From contig NZ_CP063373.1 in assembly GCF_015160855.1 (NCBI RefSeq), forward strand, positions 6,634,001-6,698,000: a stretch of 64,000 nt of DNA, in the 5' to 3' direction. The notes under the pieces were generated by a model that worked only from the letters and a program-made list of their open reading frames with translations, had not been told where the DNA came from and did not search any database. This document shows, piece by piece, positions 26,127 to 37,096 of the stretch; within the stretch, counting starts at the first letter, position 1; each line of letters starts with the position of its first letter. Made by a program: the position numbers and the translations under genes. Source of the DNA: Streptomyces ferrugineus. GTDB taxonomy: Bacteria; Actinomycetota; Actinomycetes; Streptomycetales; Streptomycetaceae.

Positions 26127-27754
26127 TGCGTCCGATGGCCCAGATCGCGATGGTGATGAACCTCGACAAGTGCATCGGCTGCCACACCTGCTCGGTCACC
26201 TGCAAGCAGGCGTGGACCAACCGGCGCGGCATGGAGTACGTCTGGTTCAACAACGTCGAGACCCGCCCCGGCCAGGGCTATCCGCGCCGCTACGAGGACC
26301 AGGAGCGCTGGCGCGGCGGCTGGGAGCTGAACCGGCGCGGCGCGCTGAAGCTGAAGGCGGGCGGCCGCTTCCGCAAGCTCGCCGGGATCTTCTCCAACCC
26401 CGAGCTGCCGGAGATCAAGGACTACTACGAGCCCTGGACCTACGACTACAAGAACCTCACCGACGCCCCGCTCGGGGACGACTTCCCGGTCGCCCGGCCG
26501 ATCTCTCAGCTCGACGGCAAGCCGACGAAGATCGAGTGGTCCGCGAACTGGGACGACAACCTCGCGGGCGCTCCCGCTTACGGCGACCTCGACCCGATGG
26601 TGGAGCGGACGCGGACGCAGGCGTCGCAGAAGGTGCGGTTCGAGTTCGAGCAGAGCTTCATGTTCTATCTGCCGCGCATCTGCGAGCACTGCCTCAACCC
26701 GTCCTGTGTGGCGTCGTGCCCGTCGGGGGCGATGTACAAGCGGGCGGAGGACGGCATCGTCCTCGTCGACCAGGACCGGTGCCGGGGCTGGCGGATGTGC
26801 GTGACCGGATGCCCGTACAAGAAGGTGTACTTCAACCACCGCACCGGCAAGGCCGAGAAGTGCACGATGTGTTATCCGCGCGTCGAGGTCGGTCTGCCGA
26901 CGGTCTGCTCGGAGACCTGCGTGGGCCGGCTGCGCTATCTCGGGGTGGTGCTGTACGACGCCGACCGGGTGACGGCGGCGGCCTCCGTGCCCCGTGAACG
27001 GGACCTGTACGAGGCGCAGTTGGACATCTTCCTCGACCCCGAGGACCAACAGGTGCGGCGGGCCTGCGAGGAGGCGGGGATCCCGTACGACTGGCTGGAG
27101 GCGGCCCGCCGCTCGCCCGTGCACACGCTGATCAGCAAGTACCGGGTGGCGCTTCCGCTGCATCCGGAGTACCGCACGATGCCGATGGTCTGGTACATCC
27201 CGCCGCTGTCCCCGGTGGTGGACGTGCTGGCGGAGACCGGGCACGACGGCGAGGACGCCCGGAACCTGTTCGGCGCGATCGACAGCCTGCGCATCCCGCT
27301 GGAGTACCTGGCGGAGATGTTCACGGCCGGGGCCGTCGGACCGGTGCGCGCCTCGCTGGAGAAGCTCGCCGCGATGCGCTCCCACATGCGGTCGATCAAC
27401 CTCGGCGAGGAGCCGGATCCCTCGGTGCCGGACGCCGTGGGCATGCGGGCCCGGGAGCTCGAGGACATGTACCGGCTGCTGGCGGTCGCCAAGTACGAGG
27501 ACCGGTACGTCATTCCGACGGCGGCCGTCGCCGACGCCCGGCGCCTGGAGGAGTCGGCGCTCCCCGAGGGGTGCAGCCTCGACTACGAGGGCGGGCCCGG
27601 GATGGGCGGCAGCGGCCCGTTCGGCCAGGACTCGGGCCGCAAGCTGCTGCCGCTGGTGTCGGTGGAGAACTTCCATGTGCTGCGCAGACGGCAGACCGCG
27701 GACACCTCCGACCCGGCCGCCGTGACCCATACCCCCGACGCAGAGGAGGCCTGA
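26126..27754 (+). CDS. narH: Nitrate reductase beta (iron-sulfur) subunit
   Basis: A 542-residue electron-transfer subunit carrying four clusters between NarI and NarG. Cys groups are CIGCHTCSVTC at about residues 16-26, CEHCLNPSCVASC near 188, CRGWRMCVTGC near 220 and CTMCYPR with two later Cys near 245-265. The Trp in CRGW at a normal Cys position is the known feature that makes one cluster [3Fe-4S]. The ATG at 26126 overlaps the narG stop by one base (TGATG), with AGGAGG upstream. Normal length and no gaps. Confidence 0.97.
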   Translation: MRPMAQIAMVMNLDKCIGCHTCSVTCKQAWTNRRGMEYVWFNNVETRPGQGYPRRYEDQERWRGGWELNRRGALKLKAGGRFRKLAGIFSNPELPEIKDYYEPWTYDYKNLTDAPLGDDFPVARPISQLDGKPTKIEWSANWDDNLAGAPAYGDLDPMVERTRTQASQKVRFEFEQSFMFYLPRICEHCLNPSCVASCPSGAMYKRAEDGIVLVDQDRCRGWRMCVTGCPYKKVYFNHRTGKAEKCTMCYPRVEVGLPTVCSETCVGRLRYLGVVLYDADRVTAAASVPRERDLYEAQLDIFLDPEDQQVRRACEEAGIPYDWLEAARRSPVHTLISKYRVALPLHPEYRTMPMVWYIPPLSPVVDVLAETGHDGEDARNLFGAIDSLRIPLEYLAEMFTAGAVGPVRASLEKLAAMRSHMRSINLGEEPDPSVPDAVGMRARELEDMYRLLAVAKYEDRYVIPTAAVADARRLEESALPEGCSLDYEGGPGMGGSGPFGQDSGRKLLPLVSVENFHVLRRRQTADTSDPAAVTHTPDAEEA

Positions 27755-28248
27755 TGCCCTCCTTCGAGGTGCTCTACCAGGCAGCCGCGCTCTGCCTGAC
27801 CTACCCCGACGACGACTTCCACGCCCGGCTGCCCCTGCTGCGCGAGGCCGCCCCGCAGCTGCGGGAGTTCACCGACCACGCCGCGGTCACCCCGCCGGAG
27901 GAGCTGGCCGCGCACTACGTCGAGGTCTTCGACCTGAGGAACCGCCACAGCCTGTACCTGACGTGGTGGAGCGACGGCGACACCCGGCGGCGCGGCATGT
28001 CGCTGGTCCGCTTCAAGGAGCTCTACCGCGAACACGGCCTGGAGTTCGCCGGCGAGGAGCTGCCCGACTTCCTGCCCGCGGTACTGGAGTTCACGTCCCG
28101 CACCGGCAACACCGACCTGCTGCTGGAACACCAGGAGTGCCTGGAGCAGCTCCGCTCCCGGCTCACCGACTTCGGCACACCGTACGCGTCCGTCCTGGGC
28201 GCCGTGTGCGCCACCCTGCCGACCGCACGGACCGGGAAACGCCCATGA
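27754..28248 (+). CDS. narJ: Nitrate reductase molybdenum cofactor assembly chaperone
   Basis: A 164-residue TorD/NarJ-family chaperone that binds apo-NarG and helps cofactor insertion and membrane attachment of NarGH. The family segment HYVEVFDLRNRHSLYLTWW is at about residues 50-68, and RFKELYREHGLEFAGEELPDFLP follows. The start overlaps the narH stop by one base and the stop overlaps the narI start (ATGA), so dosage is coupled. The protein is somewhat shorter than E. coli NarJ, as in other actinobacteria. Confidence 0.94.
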   Translation: MPSFEVLYQAAALCLTYPDDDFHARLPLLREAAPQLREFTDHAAVTPPEELAAHYVEVFDLRNRHSLYLTWWSDGDTRRRGMSLVRFKELYREHGLEFAGEELPDFLPAVLEFTSRTGNTDLLLEHQECLEQLRSRLTDFGTPYASVLGAVCATLPTARTGKRP

Positions 28249-28963
28249 CGACACTGCTCTGGGGAGTGCTGCCCTACGTCACCTTCGCCCTGCTGGTCGC
28301 GGGCCTGTTCTGGCGGCACCGCTACGACCGCTTCGGCTGGACCACGCGCTCCTCGCAGGTGTACGAGTCGAGGCTGCTGAACATCGCCTCGCCCGCCTTC
28401 CACTACGGCATCCTGTTCGTGCTGGTCGGCCATCTGGTCGGCCTGTTCGTCCCGGAGTCCTGGACACACGCGCTGGGCGTGAGCCAGCACGCCTACCACC
28501 TGTTCTCCCTCTACGGCGGCACGGCGGCCGGGGTGCTCACGGTCGCCGGGATCGCGCTGCTGATCTACCGCCGCCGCACGAACGCACCGGTGTTCCGGGC
28601 GACGACGGCCAACGACAAGCTGATGTACGTCGTCCTGCTCGGCGCGATCGTGCTGGGCATGGTCGCCAAGCTCGCGCACGTCTCCGGCGACGGCTACGAC
28701 TACCGCCAGTCGATCGCCCCTTGGGCCCGCGGCCTGTTCACCCTGCAGCCGGACCCGGCCCGGATGGAAGGCGTGCCGGTGCTGTACCAGATCCACACGG
28801 TGATCGGCATGGCGCTGATCGCGCTGGTGCCGTACACCCGGCTGGTCCATATGTTCAGCGCGCCCGTGCAGTACCTGTTCCGGCCGTACGTCGTGTACCG
28901 CAGCCGCGACCCCGGGCAGCTGGGGCCGCGGCCGGAGCGGCGGGGCTGGGAGAGGACGGGCTC

Positions 28964-28967
<4 letters not shown>
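28245..28967 (+). CDS. narI: Nitrate reductase gamma subunit (cytochrome b)
   Basis: A 240-residue integral membrane protein with five predicted helices. It anchors NarGH and oxidises menaquinol through two b hemes. Likely heme His ligands are in [15 protein letters not shown] (about residues 53-64) and in [11 protein letters not shown] and [14 protein letters not shown] near 190-205. It is the last gene of narGHJI; no nitrate transporter narK follows. Its TAG stop overlaps the dnaK stop inside the four-base palindrome CTAG, so the two convergent genes end on the same bases. Confidence 0.96.
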
Positions 28968-30856
<1,889 letters not shown>

Positions 30857-30892
30857 CGTTGTCCCCTTCCGCCAGGGCACCTCTTGAACTCC

Positions 30893-30922
30893 AGCACAAA
30901 ACTTGAGTGGGTTCTTGTCAAT
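30893..30922 (-). promoter_or_regulatory. Probable dnaK promoter overlapped by HAIR-like HspR site
   Basis: On the minus strand TTGACA (30921-30916) lies 17 bases before a weak -10, TGTGCT (30898-30893). The spacer contains ACTCAAG (30908-30902). Read together, CTTGAGT-N7-TGTCAAT resembles the HAIR element CTTGAGT-N7-ACTCAAG recognised by HspR, with one exact arm and one arm matching 4 of 7. A further CTTGAACT is at 30883-30890. Confidence 0.5.
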
Positions 30923-30954
30923 GGGACGGGTGGCCCGGGGAGCGGGACCCAAAC

Positions 30955-30980
30955 GGGGGCTGAGCGGTCGCTCAGCCCCC
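30955..30980. terminator. Hairpin terminator after the OsmC gene
   Basis: GGGGGCTGAGCG at 30955-30966 pairs perfectly with 30969-30980. It is 10 bp beyond the OsmC stop on the minus strand and should insulate the dnaK promoter from read-through. Confidence 0.85.
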
Positions 30981-30989
30981 GGTGGAGCG

Positions 30990-31418
30990 CTACGCCAGCT
31001 TCGCCGTCAGCGTGATCGTCGTGCCGGTCAGGGCCTGGCTGACCGGGCAGTTCTTCTTGGCGTCCTCCGCGGCGGCGACGAACGCCTCGTCGTCGATGCC
31101 GGGGACCGTGCCCTCGACGGTGAGGTGGACGCCGGTGATGCCCTCACCGGGCTGGAAGGTGACGTCGGCGGAGGTGATCAGCTTGGTCGGCGGGGTGCCG
31201 GCCTTGTCGAGGATGTTCGAGAACGCCATGGAGAAGCAGCTGGAGTGCGCGGCGGCGATCAGCTCCTCCGGGCTGGTCTTGCCGTTCGCCTCCTCGGCGC
31301 GCGACGGCCACGACACCGGCTGCTGGGCGATGCTGCCGGAGGAGTCGAAGGAGACGACGCCATTGCCCTGGAACAGATTGCCTTCCCACACGGTGTGTGC
31401 GGAGCGCGTGGTTGCCAC
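30990..31418 (-). CDS. OsmC-family organic hydroperoxide reductase
   Basis: A 142-residue OsmC/Ohr protein that reduces organic hydroperoxides using two reactive cysteines. Cys 61 lies in [10 protein letters not shown] and Cys 124 in [11 protein letters not shown], both family positions; the Glu/Arg environment ([15 protein letters not shown]) fits OsmC rather than Ohr. It starts with GTG at 31418 after GAAGGGAA. In E. coli osmC is a general-stress gene, in keeping with its position next to dnaK. It is a monocistronic gene followed by a strong hairpin. Confidence 0.94.
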   Translation of the reverse strand: MATTRSAHTVWEGNLFQGNGVVSFDSSGSIAQQPVSWPSRAEEANGKTSPEELIAAAHSSCFSMAFSNILDKAGTPPTKLITSADVTFQPGEGITGVHLTVEGTVPGIDDEAFVAAAEDAKKNCPVSQALTGTTITLTAKLA

Positions 31419-31481
31419 GATGATTCCCTTCGGTGAGGTCCCTGGTTCGGGGTCCGTGCCCCCATCCGATCACACTCCGGC

Positions 31482-33287
31482 TCACTGCACCCGGAAGACC
31501 GGCCCACGCGGGGTGAACGGCAGTCGACGGCCCGGGGGAATCAGATACGCGTGCTCGCGCCGCACCCGCAGGACGTCGCACCAGCCGTCGGTGATGACCA
31601 GCACCGGTGCGCCCGGCGGGAAGTCGTCCGCCCGCTGCAGCAGATCGATCCCGGGCTGCAGGACCGTACCGCCCCGGCCGCGGACCCGCACCCGCCCCGC
31701 GATGTCGGTCACCGGCACATACCCGGCGTCGTACGGCCCGGCGTCGCAGAACACCACCCGCGCCGCCGGTACGTCCCGCGCCTCGGCGTACGAGGCGATG
31801 GCGCCCAGCGCCTTGCCGAGCAGGCCGGCGCCCATGGAGCCGGAGGTGTCCAGGACGACGCCGAAGGTGCAGCGGGCGATCTCCTCGGGCGGGAAGTAGC
31901 GGCCGGCACGCGGGATGTCGGGCGTCGACGCCTGGCGGCGCGCGGGACGGGCGTACGTCCTGACCGGTTCCGGGCGCGGCACGAACTCGTCGAACCAGCG
32001 GGCGAGTCGGGCGTCCCAGGGCAGCGGCGGATGGCTGAGCGCGCGGATCTCCTGGACCAGCCCGCCGGGCAGGAAGCCCCGTTCCTGCTGCTGGTGCAGG
32101 TCGAGGCCCTGGCACAGGCCCCGCCGGTAGAACTCGTCGAGGTCGACGTACTCTCCGGGCGGGCCGAGCGGTGCGCCGAGCACATCGCCGACGCCCTTGC
32201 CGCGCAGGGTGGCCAGCCGGCGCATCCGGCGCAGGTCGCCGGCGATCCGGTCGTACACCTCCTCGGCGGACAGGCCGCTGAACCGTGCGTCGTACAGCAG
32301 CCCTTGGGGCATCTCCCCGACCTGCATCTCGCGCAGCCAGCCGTTGATGACGTAGTCGCAGGCGACGTTGAACAGATACGGGTCGCGGGCGCCGCAGCGG
32401 TCGCCGTGGCGCAGGGCGGCGTGCAGCATCTCGTGGGCGAGGATGAACCGCCATTCCTCGGTCTCGAAGGTCCGCAGCGGGTTGACGTAGATCTCGCCGG
32501 CCTCGGCGTTGACGGCGGCGACGGCGATGCCGTGCGCGCGGGCGAGTTCGGCGTCGGCGACCAGCTTGATGCCGGCCGCGATGCCGCCGAGCAGCGGGTA
32601 GGAGGTGATGAACCACTCCAGCGCCCACTGCCAGGGCCGCTTCCTGACCGGTTCGCCGTCCATGGAGTCGCGCCGGCCGCCCGCCATGTCCATCGCGGTG
32701 GAGACGGTACGGGTGAGCGCGGTGGCGAAGGCGAGCTGGTGGTCCGGGGGCGACCCGAACCAGCCCGTCCACTCCACGAGCAGCAGGTCCGGCTCCCCTC
32801 CCGCCGTGCCGCAGCGCTCGTACCCGGCCGGGACGCCGTCGCGCCGCCACCGCGTGGCGAGCTGCTCCTCGTCGCCGTCGGGGTAGCTCAGGGGCAGGTG
32901 GTCGGGGGCCTGTCCCACCGGGAAGGTGAGCAGGAAGCGGTTGACGACGACGCAGCGGGCGGCGAGTTCGGCGCGGTCGGGCTGTACGGGCTTTCCCTTC
33001 CTGGAGGGGACGTGGCCGAAGCCGAGGTGCAGGACCGCGTGCGCGATGGCCCACGCCCAGGTCGCCGGTTCGGCCAGGCGGTGCGGGTGGGCGTGCAGAT
33101 CGCCGTCGGAGTCGACGCGGACGAGGCCGTCGCCCGGGGCCTGTTCGCAGGTCTCCTGGCGGCAGACGGTGAACTCGACGGCGGCGAGCGCCGGGTTGGC
33201 GCGCACCAGCCGCATCCCCTCGGCGAAGGCCTCCGCGGCCAGGTCCCGCTTCTTCTTGCCCTTCCCCTTGTCGTGGGTGCGGCTCAT
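31482..33287 (-). CDS. VWA-domain protein with DUF2201 metallopeptidase-like N-terminal region
   Basis: A 601-residue cytoplasmic protein. The N-terminus is Lys-rich (MSRTHDKGKGKKKRD). A zinc-protease-type motif AHEMLHAALRHGD lies near residue 278 inside a DUF2201-type region, and a VWA-like domain follows with the metal site DTSGSMGAGLL near 475. The start overlaps the MoxR stop by four bases (ATGA), so the pair is co-translated. MoxR ATPases with VWA proteins usually act as chaperone or metal-insertion machines; what this pair acts on is unknown. A second HAVLHLGFGH His-rich motif occurs near residue 84. Confidence 0.85.
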   Translation of the reverse strand: MSRTHDKGKGKKKRDLAAEAFAEGMRLVRANPALAAVEFTVCRQETCEQAPGDGLVRVDSDGDLHAHPHRLAEPATWAWAIAHAVLHLGFGHVPSRKGKPVQPDRAELAARCVVVNRFLLTFPVGQAPDHLPLSYPDGDEEQLATRWRRDGVPAGYERCGTAGGEPDLLLVEWTGWFGSPPDHQLAFATALTRTVSTAMDMAGGRRDSMDGEPVRKRPWQWALEWFITSYPLLGGIAAGIKLVADAELARAHGIAVAAVNAEAGEIYVNPLRTFETEEWRFILAHEMLHAALRHGDRCGARDPYLFNVACDYVINGWLREMQVGEMPQGLLYDARFSGLSAEEVYDRIAGDLRRMRRLATLRGKGVGDVLGAPLGPPGEYVDLDEFYRRGLCQGLDLHQQQERGFLPGGLVQEIRALSHPPLPWDARLARWFDEFVPRPEPVRTYARPARRQASTPDIPRAGRYFPPEEIARCTFGVVLDTSGSMGAGLLGKALGAIASYAEARDVPAARVVFCDAGPYDAGYVPVTDIAGRVRVRGRGGTVLQPGIDLLQRADDFPPGAPVLVITDGWCDVLRVRREHAYLIPPGRRLPFTPRGPVFRVQ

Positions 33288-34345
33288 CGCCGCGCCTCGA
33301 CCAGCCGGGGCATGTCCCGGGCCGCCTCCACCAGGAACCACGACGGCAGCACCGGGTTGCCGTCGGCGTCGGAGGCGATGACGCTCTGGGCGACCTCGAC
33401 GGAGATCTCCGCGAGCTGCACCAGCAGCGGCTTGGCGCGGTACGCGGTCTGCCGCCCGCTCGCCGACATGTGGTCCTTGCTCACGGGCAGTTCCTTGATC
33501 AGGCGGCCGCGGAAGGACTCGGCGAGGTAGTAGAGCAGGTCGCGGTCCGCCATGCGGTGCGGCCAGCGGGCGTCGCCCTTGATGATGGCCTCGATGCCGT
33601 ACTGGCTGCGCACGATCTTGACGTAGCCGCAGAACGCGGTGGCGTGCGTCGGCGTCAGCGTGCCGTGCGCCAGCACCTTCAGCGTGTCCTCGTCGAGGCC
33701 CTGGCCGAAGGAGTGCAGCGCGTCGGAGAGCATGTGCCAGGAGCGGGGCGTGGAGAACGGCTCCTCGGTCTTGGGCGGCTTGGACCACAGATGGTCGGGG
33801 CGGTCGGTGAGGTGGTCCAGGATCCACGGGTGGATGCCGTTGTTCGCGGCCCAGGTCAGCCAGTCCTTGGCGGAGACCTCCAGGTGGACGTGGGTGAGGC
33901 GGTTGACCAGCGCGGAGGCGATGGGGCGGGCGAGGGCGTTGTCGGTGGCGCGGTTTCCGGCGCCGATGACGATGGAGCCCTTCGGCAGTTCGTAGTTGCC
34001 GATACGGCGGTCCAGGATCAGCGAGTAGAACGCCTTCTGCACATCCGGGGTGGCCGCGTTCAGCTCGTCCAGGAACAGGCAGTACGGCTCGTCGCGGGCG
34101 ATGGCCTCCGGCGGGCAGAACACCGAGCGCCCGTCCCGGATCTGCGGCACGCCGATCAGGTCCTCCGGCGCGAGCTGGGTGCCGAGCAGACTCACGCACG
34201 TCAGGCCCAGCGACTCGGCGAAGTCCCTGACCAGGGAGGACTTTCCGATGCCGGGGGCACCCCAGAGGAAGACCGGCCGCACGGTGGCGAGGCCGAGAAG
34301 CAGTTCGGGGACACGGGAGGGCGTGACGGTGACGGCTGCCTGCAA
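33284..34345 (-). CDS. MoxR-type AAA+ ATPase
   Basis: A 353-residue AAA+ protein with Walker A GAPGIGKSSL near residues 25-34, Walker B CLFLDELNAA near 88 and sensor/arginine-finger region GAGNRATDNALARPI near 125. No ATG or GTG gives a sensible start; TTG 34345 has AAGGAG seven bases upstream and yields MQAAVTVTPSRVPELLLGL, matching homologues I remember. It is coupled to the VWA gene by a 4-nt overlap. An inverted repeat 21 bp before the start may be an operator. Typical length, cytoplasmic. Confidence 0.88.
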   Translation of the reverse strand: MQAAVTVTPSRVPELLLGLATVRPVFLWGAPGIGKSSLVRDFAESLGLTCVSLLGTQLAPEDLIGVPQIRDGRSVFCPPEAIARDEPYCLFLDELNAATPDVQKAFYSLILDRRIGNYELPKGSIVIGAGNRATDNALARPIASALVNRLTHVHLEVSAKDWLTWAANNGIHPWILDHLTDRPDHLWSKPPKTEEPFSTPRSWHMLSDALHSFGQGLDEDTLKVLAHGTLTPTHATAFCGYVKIVRSQYGIEAIIKGDARWPHRMADRDLLYYLAESFRGRLIKELPVSKDHMSASGRQTAYRAKPLLVQLAEISVEVAQSVIASDADGNPVLPSWFLVEAARDMPRLVEARR

Positions 34346-34365
34346 AGCAGGGGCTCCTTGGGGGT

Positions 34366-34389
34366 GTTCGAGTGGTTTGCGACTCGAAC
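34366..34389. promoter_or_regulatory. Inverted repeat GTTCGAGT-N8-ACTCGAAC before the MoxR gene
   Basis: Perfect 8-bp arms with an 8-bp spacer lie 21 bp upstream of the MoxR start and within the 80-bp gap to the phosphatase gene. Symmetry and position suggest an operator. The half-sites resemble LexA half-sites but in the opposite order, so it is not an SOS box. Confidence 0.5.
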
Positions 34390-34425
34390 AGTGTGTGCCC
34401 GCCGCTCCTCCGGCGCAGCCGATTT

Positions 34426-36498
34426 TCAGGCGGCCCGTTCCTCCGGCTCCGTCTCCAGGGGCACCTGAGGGCCGGTCGATTCCCGCAGCCAGCGGCGCAG
34501 TACGTGGTGCACCTGCTCGGCGCCGACCAGGTCCTCCCCGTCGTCCACCGGGGGCGAGAAGACGATCGGCGACAGCAGGAACGGCCGGCCCTGCGCCCCG
34601 CCGAGTCCGCCGTGCGAGCCGATCTGCTCCTCGAAGGCGAGGACCTCGCCGTCGTCCGGTTCGTACCAGGAGTTGACCATGATGTCGGCGGTGTTCGGGA
34701 AGGAGTGCGTGCGCCGTACGGCGTCGGCGGCGCCCGGCCCGAAGACCTCCAGCGGGCCGGGCTCGTCGTCCAGCCGGTCCAGGGGGATCTCCGCGCCGTG
34801 CGCGCCGAGCACGACCCCGCCGTGCCGCCCGCTGCGCACGAGCAGGAAGCCGATGCCGGGGTGGTTGGCGAGGGTGGTGAGCAGGGCCGGGTGGCGGGCG
34901 TCGATCTCCTCCTTGGTCATCCGGTGCGGGACGTCCGGGAAGGAGACCAGGCCGAGGTTGCCGGAGGCCAGCACGATCGGCTCGGAGCGGCGGGACGGGC
35001 GGTGCTGCTCGCCGCCCTCCTCGACGGGTCGGCGCAGCGCCGCGCGCACGGCGGCCCGGGCCTCGGCGCCGCTGTGGGTGCGCCGCGCCCGGCGCGGCAC
35101 CGGCAGCCCGCAGCCGGCCCGCACCAGGTCGGCGAGGCCGAGGCCGTAGCGGGCGCGGAAGGTCTCGCCGGGGCTCTGGCCGTGGTCCGACAGCACGACC
35201 AGCCGGTACGCGCGCGGCGCGTGCTCGGCGGCCTTCTCGATCAACGCTAGTGACCGGTCGAGCCGTTCGAGGACCTTCTCGGCGTCGCGGCCGCACGGCC
35301 CGGAGTGGTGCGCCACCTCGTCGTACGCCACCAGGTCGGCGTAGACGGCGGTGCGGCCGGCGAACATGTCGCCCAGCACGGCGGCGACGACGACGTCGCG
35401 CTCCACGACGGTCGCGAAGGCACGGACGAGCGGGTAGAGGCCGCCGCGGGAGACTCGGGGCCGGGTCTTGCGGGCGCGGGCCCGGGTGGACTGGCCGATC
35501 TCACGGCCGACCTCGGCGATGAAGGACAGGGCGGTGCGCACGGCGTTGGCCGGGTCGGAGAAGTAGGCGAAGTAGCCCGCGCGGGAGCGGTTGCCACGCC
35601 CTCGGCGTCTGGTGGCGATGGACAGCACCAGGGCCTGCTGGTCGGCGCCGCCGCTGAAGAGGTTGCCGCGGCTGGCGCCGCCGTCGGCCAGCAGTCCGCC
35701 GTCTCCGGTGCGGTCGACGGCGCGGCGCTGGAGTTCGGCGGCGCTGGTGGGGCGGTTGCAGACCATCACCTCGCGGCCGGCCTTCTCGTACCAGCGGAAC
35801 GCGGGCACGTCGTGGTTGCTGCCGTGCAGGATGCCGAGCTGGCTGGCGCCGGTCTGGCTGGACCAGTCGGTGCGCCAGGGGGTGAGCCGGTGGGTGCGGC
35901 GGTCGCCGGTGCCGTCGCCCAGCCAGCGGGCGACGGTGGGCATGAGGCCCTTGCCGACGGCGGCGAGGAGGACGTCGTGGCCGACGCCGTCGAGCTGTAC
36001 GAAGACGGTGCCCGGGCCGGCCGGGCCGGGCGGCAGGGCCCGGCGCCGACGGTCGGCGAGGCGGTACAGGCGGCGGCGGTAGGCGTCGTCGTCCCGTACG
36101 GCCAGGGCGGCGCCGGTGGCGGAGGCGACGGCGGACATCACTGCGGCGACGATGACGGCGGTCTCGGGGGCGGCCTCGCTGTCGCCGGAGGGCACGATGC
36201 GCAGGGCGACGATGAGCAGGGAGCCGTTGAGGAAGAACACCAGCAGGCCGAGCACGAGGGCCGGCACGAGGAGCAGGAGCCGTACGAGCAGGGGCCACAC
36301 CAGCGCGGACAGCAGACCGAAGGCACCGGCGCCGAGGGCCGCCGTGATGGCGATACGGGTGGCGCTGTCACCGTCCGCCGACTGCAACTGGAAGTCCGGC
36401 AGGATCCCGGCGAGCACGAGCATGGTCACGGTGGAGACCGCCCACACGGCGATGCTCCGCCCGATCTGACTGGCGACCCGCCGCCAACGCCCATGCAC
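34426..36498 (-). CDS. Holin-like membrane domain fused to alkaline-phosphatase-fold hydrolase
   Basis: A 690-residue protein. Residues about 10-130 hold four hydrophobic helices like the actinobacterial phage-holin-IV-type domain. From about 160 there is an alkaline-phosphatase/sulfatase-fold region beginning VFVQLDGVGHDVLLAAV, with the nucleophile region TDWSSQTGASQLGILHG near 208 and metal sites in ADLVAYDEVAHHSGP and RLVVLSDHGQSPGE. It would be a membrane-tethered phosphoesterase of unknown substrate. GTG 36498 has GAGG upstream. Homologues are often annotated as phage holin, which is misleading because most of the protein is a hydrolase. It lies before the MoxR-VWA pair but 80 bp away. 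Confidence 0.8.
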   Translation of the reverse strand: MHGRWRRVASQIGRSIAVWAVSTVTMLVLAGILPDFQLQSADGDSATRIAITAALGAGAFGLLSALVWPLLVRLLLLVPALVLGLLVFFLNGSLLIVALRIVPSGDSEAAPETAVIVAAVMSAVASATGAALAVRDDDAYRRRLYRLADRRRRALPPGPAGPGTVFVQLDGVGHDVLLAAVGKGLMPTVARWLGDGTGDRRTHRLTPWRTDWSSQTGASQLGILHGSNHDVPAFRWYEKAGREVMVCNRPTSAAELQRRAVDRTGDGGLLADGGASRGNLFSGGADQQALVLSIATRRRGRGNRSRAGYFAYFSDPANAVRTALSFIAEVGREIGQSTRARARKTRPRVSRGGLYPLVRAFATVVERDVVVAAVLGDMFAGRTAVYADLVAYDEVAHHSGPCGRDAEKVLERLDRSLALIEKAAEHAPRAYRLVVLSDHGQSPGETFRARYGLGLADLVRAGCGLPVPRRARRTHSGAEARAAVRAALRRPVEEGGEQHRPSRRSEPIVLASGNLGLVSFPDVPHRMTKEEIDARHPALLTTLANHPGIGFLLVRSGRHGGVVLGAHGAEIPLDRLDDEPGPLEVFGPGAADAVRRTHSFPNTADIMVNSWYEPDDGEVLAFEEQIGSHGGLGGAQGRPFLLSPIVFSPPVDDGEDLVGAEQVHHVLRRWLRESTGPQVPLETEPEERAA

Positions 36499-36605
36499 GC
36501 CCAGCCCACCTCACGACCCGGCCCACCCCGAAACGGGCCTTCACGTCCCCAGCCTGGCACACGCCACCGACACCGGGCCGGGGCGGTCACCGCGAAGCCT
36601 GCCGC

Positions 36606-37013
36606 TCAACGCCCGTCGTAGCCTGCCGTCGGCATCGACAGCCGCCGATGCACCCGTGCCTTCATCTGCGCGTCGTACGACGGCTCCGCGCGCCCCACCG
36701 TCTCCACCCGCACCCCGCGCCGGGCGCACTCCGCGGTGAACTCCGCCACCGACGACAGGGCGCTCTCCAGCACCCTGCGGCTGGGCGCCACGAACAGGTC
36801 GAGTCCGGGCCGGACGCCCTCCCACAGCACGCTGTGGTCGGCCCGCAGGCCCCGTACGAGTAGCTCGCGCGCGACGACGTACCCGTGCTCAGCGGCCCAG
36901 CGCGCACACATCGCGTGCTGGCTGCGGGAGTCCACCAGGAAGGGGTCGGCGTCCAGCTCTTCGAGCGGCGTCAGGCTGGCAATGGCCGTGACGCGCACTA
37001 TGGATGGCCCCAT
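36606..37013 (-). CDS. Small conserved protein with degenerate serine-recombinase-like fold
   Basis: A 135-residue protein without signal or membrane segments. The order SRSQHAMCARWAAEHGYVVARELL, then VRPGLDLFVAPSRRVLESALSSVAEFTAECARRGVRVETV follows the resolvase N-terminal pattern (queue of residues, RPGL, then a long helix and GVRL). The nucleophilic serine segment YVRVSTxxQ and the LDRLxRS catalytic motif are absent, so it is not an active recombinase. Function unknown; it may be a domesticated fragment that keeps only the fold. A GAGGGG tract lies seven bases before the ATG. Gene reality is likely; the resolvase link is inference. Confidence 0.65.
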   Translation of the reverse strand: MGPSIVRVTAIASLTPLEELDADPFLVDSRSQHAMCARWAAEHGYVVARELLVRGLRADHSVLWEGVRPGLDLFVAPSRRVLESALSSVAEFTAECARRGVRVETVGRAEPSYDAQMKARVHRRLSMPTAGYDGR

Positions 37014-37096
37014 GGCGCCCCCCTCACCTCCGGGTTTCGCCGCCGACCCTACTCCAGCCCGTACGCTTCGGGGAGTCGCGCGAAGGAGGCAAAGAG

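Noticed and set aside
34366..34389. LexA/SOS box
   Set aside because: LexA half-sites TCGAAC and GTTCGA are present in reversed order with an 8-bp gap, not the TCGAAC-N4-GTTCGA arrangement.
33284..36498. Anti-phage defence island (MoxR-VWA plus holin)
   Set aside because: No nuclease, toxin or cyclase effector is nearby, and the holin label covers a phosphatase fusion conserved as a housekeeping-like gene.
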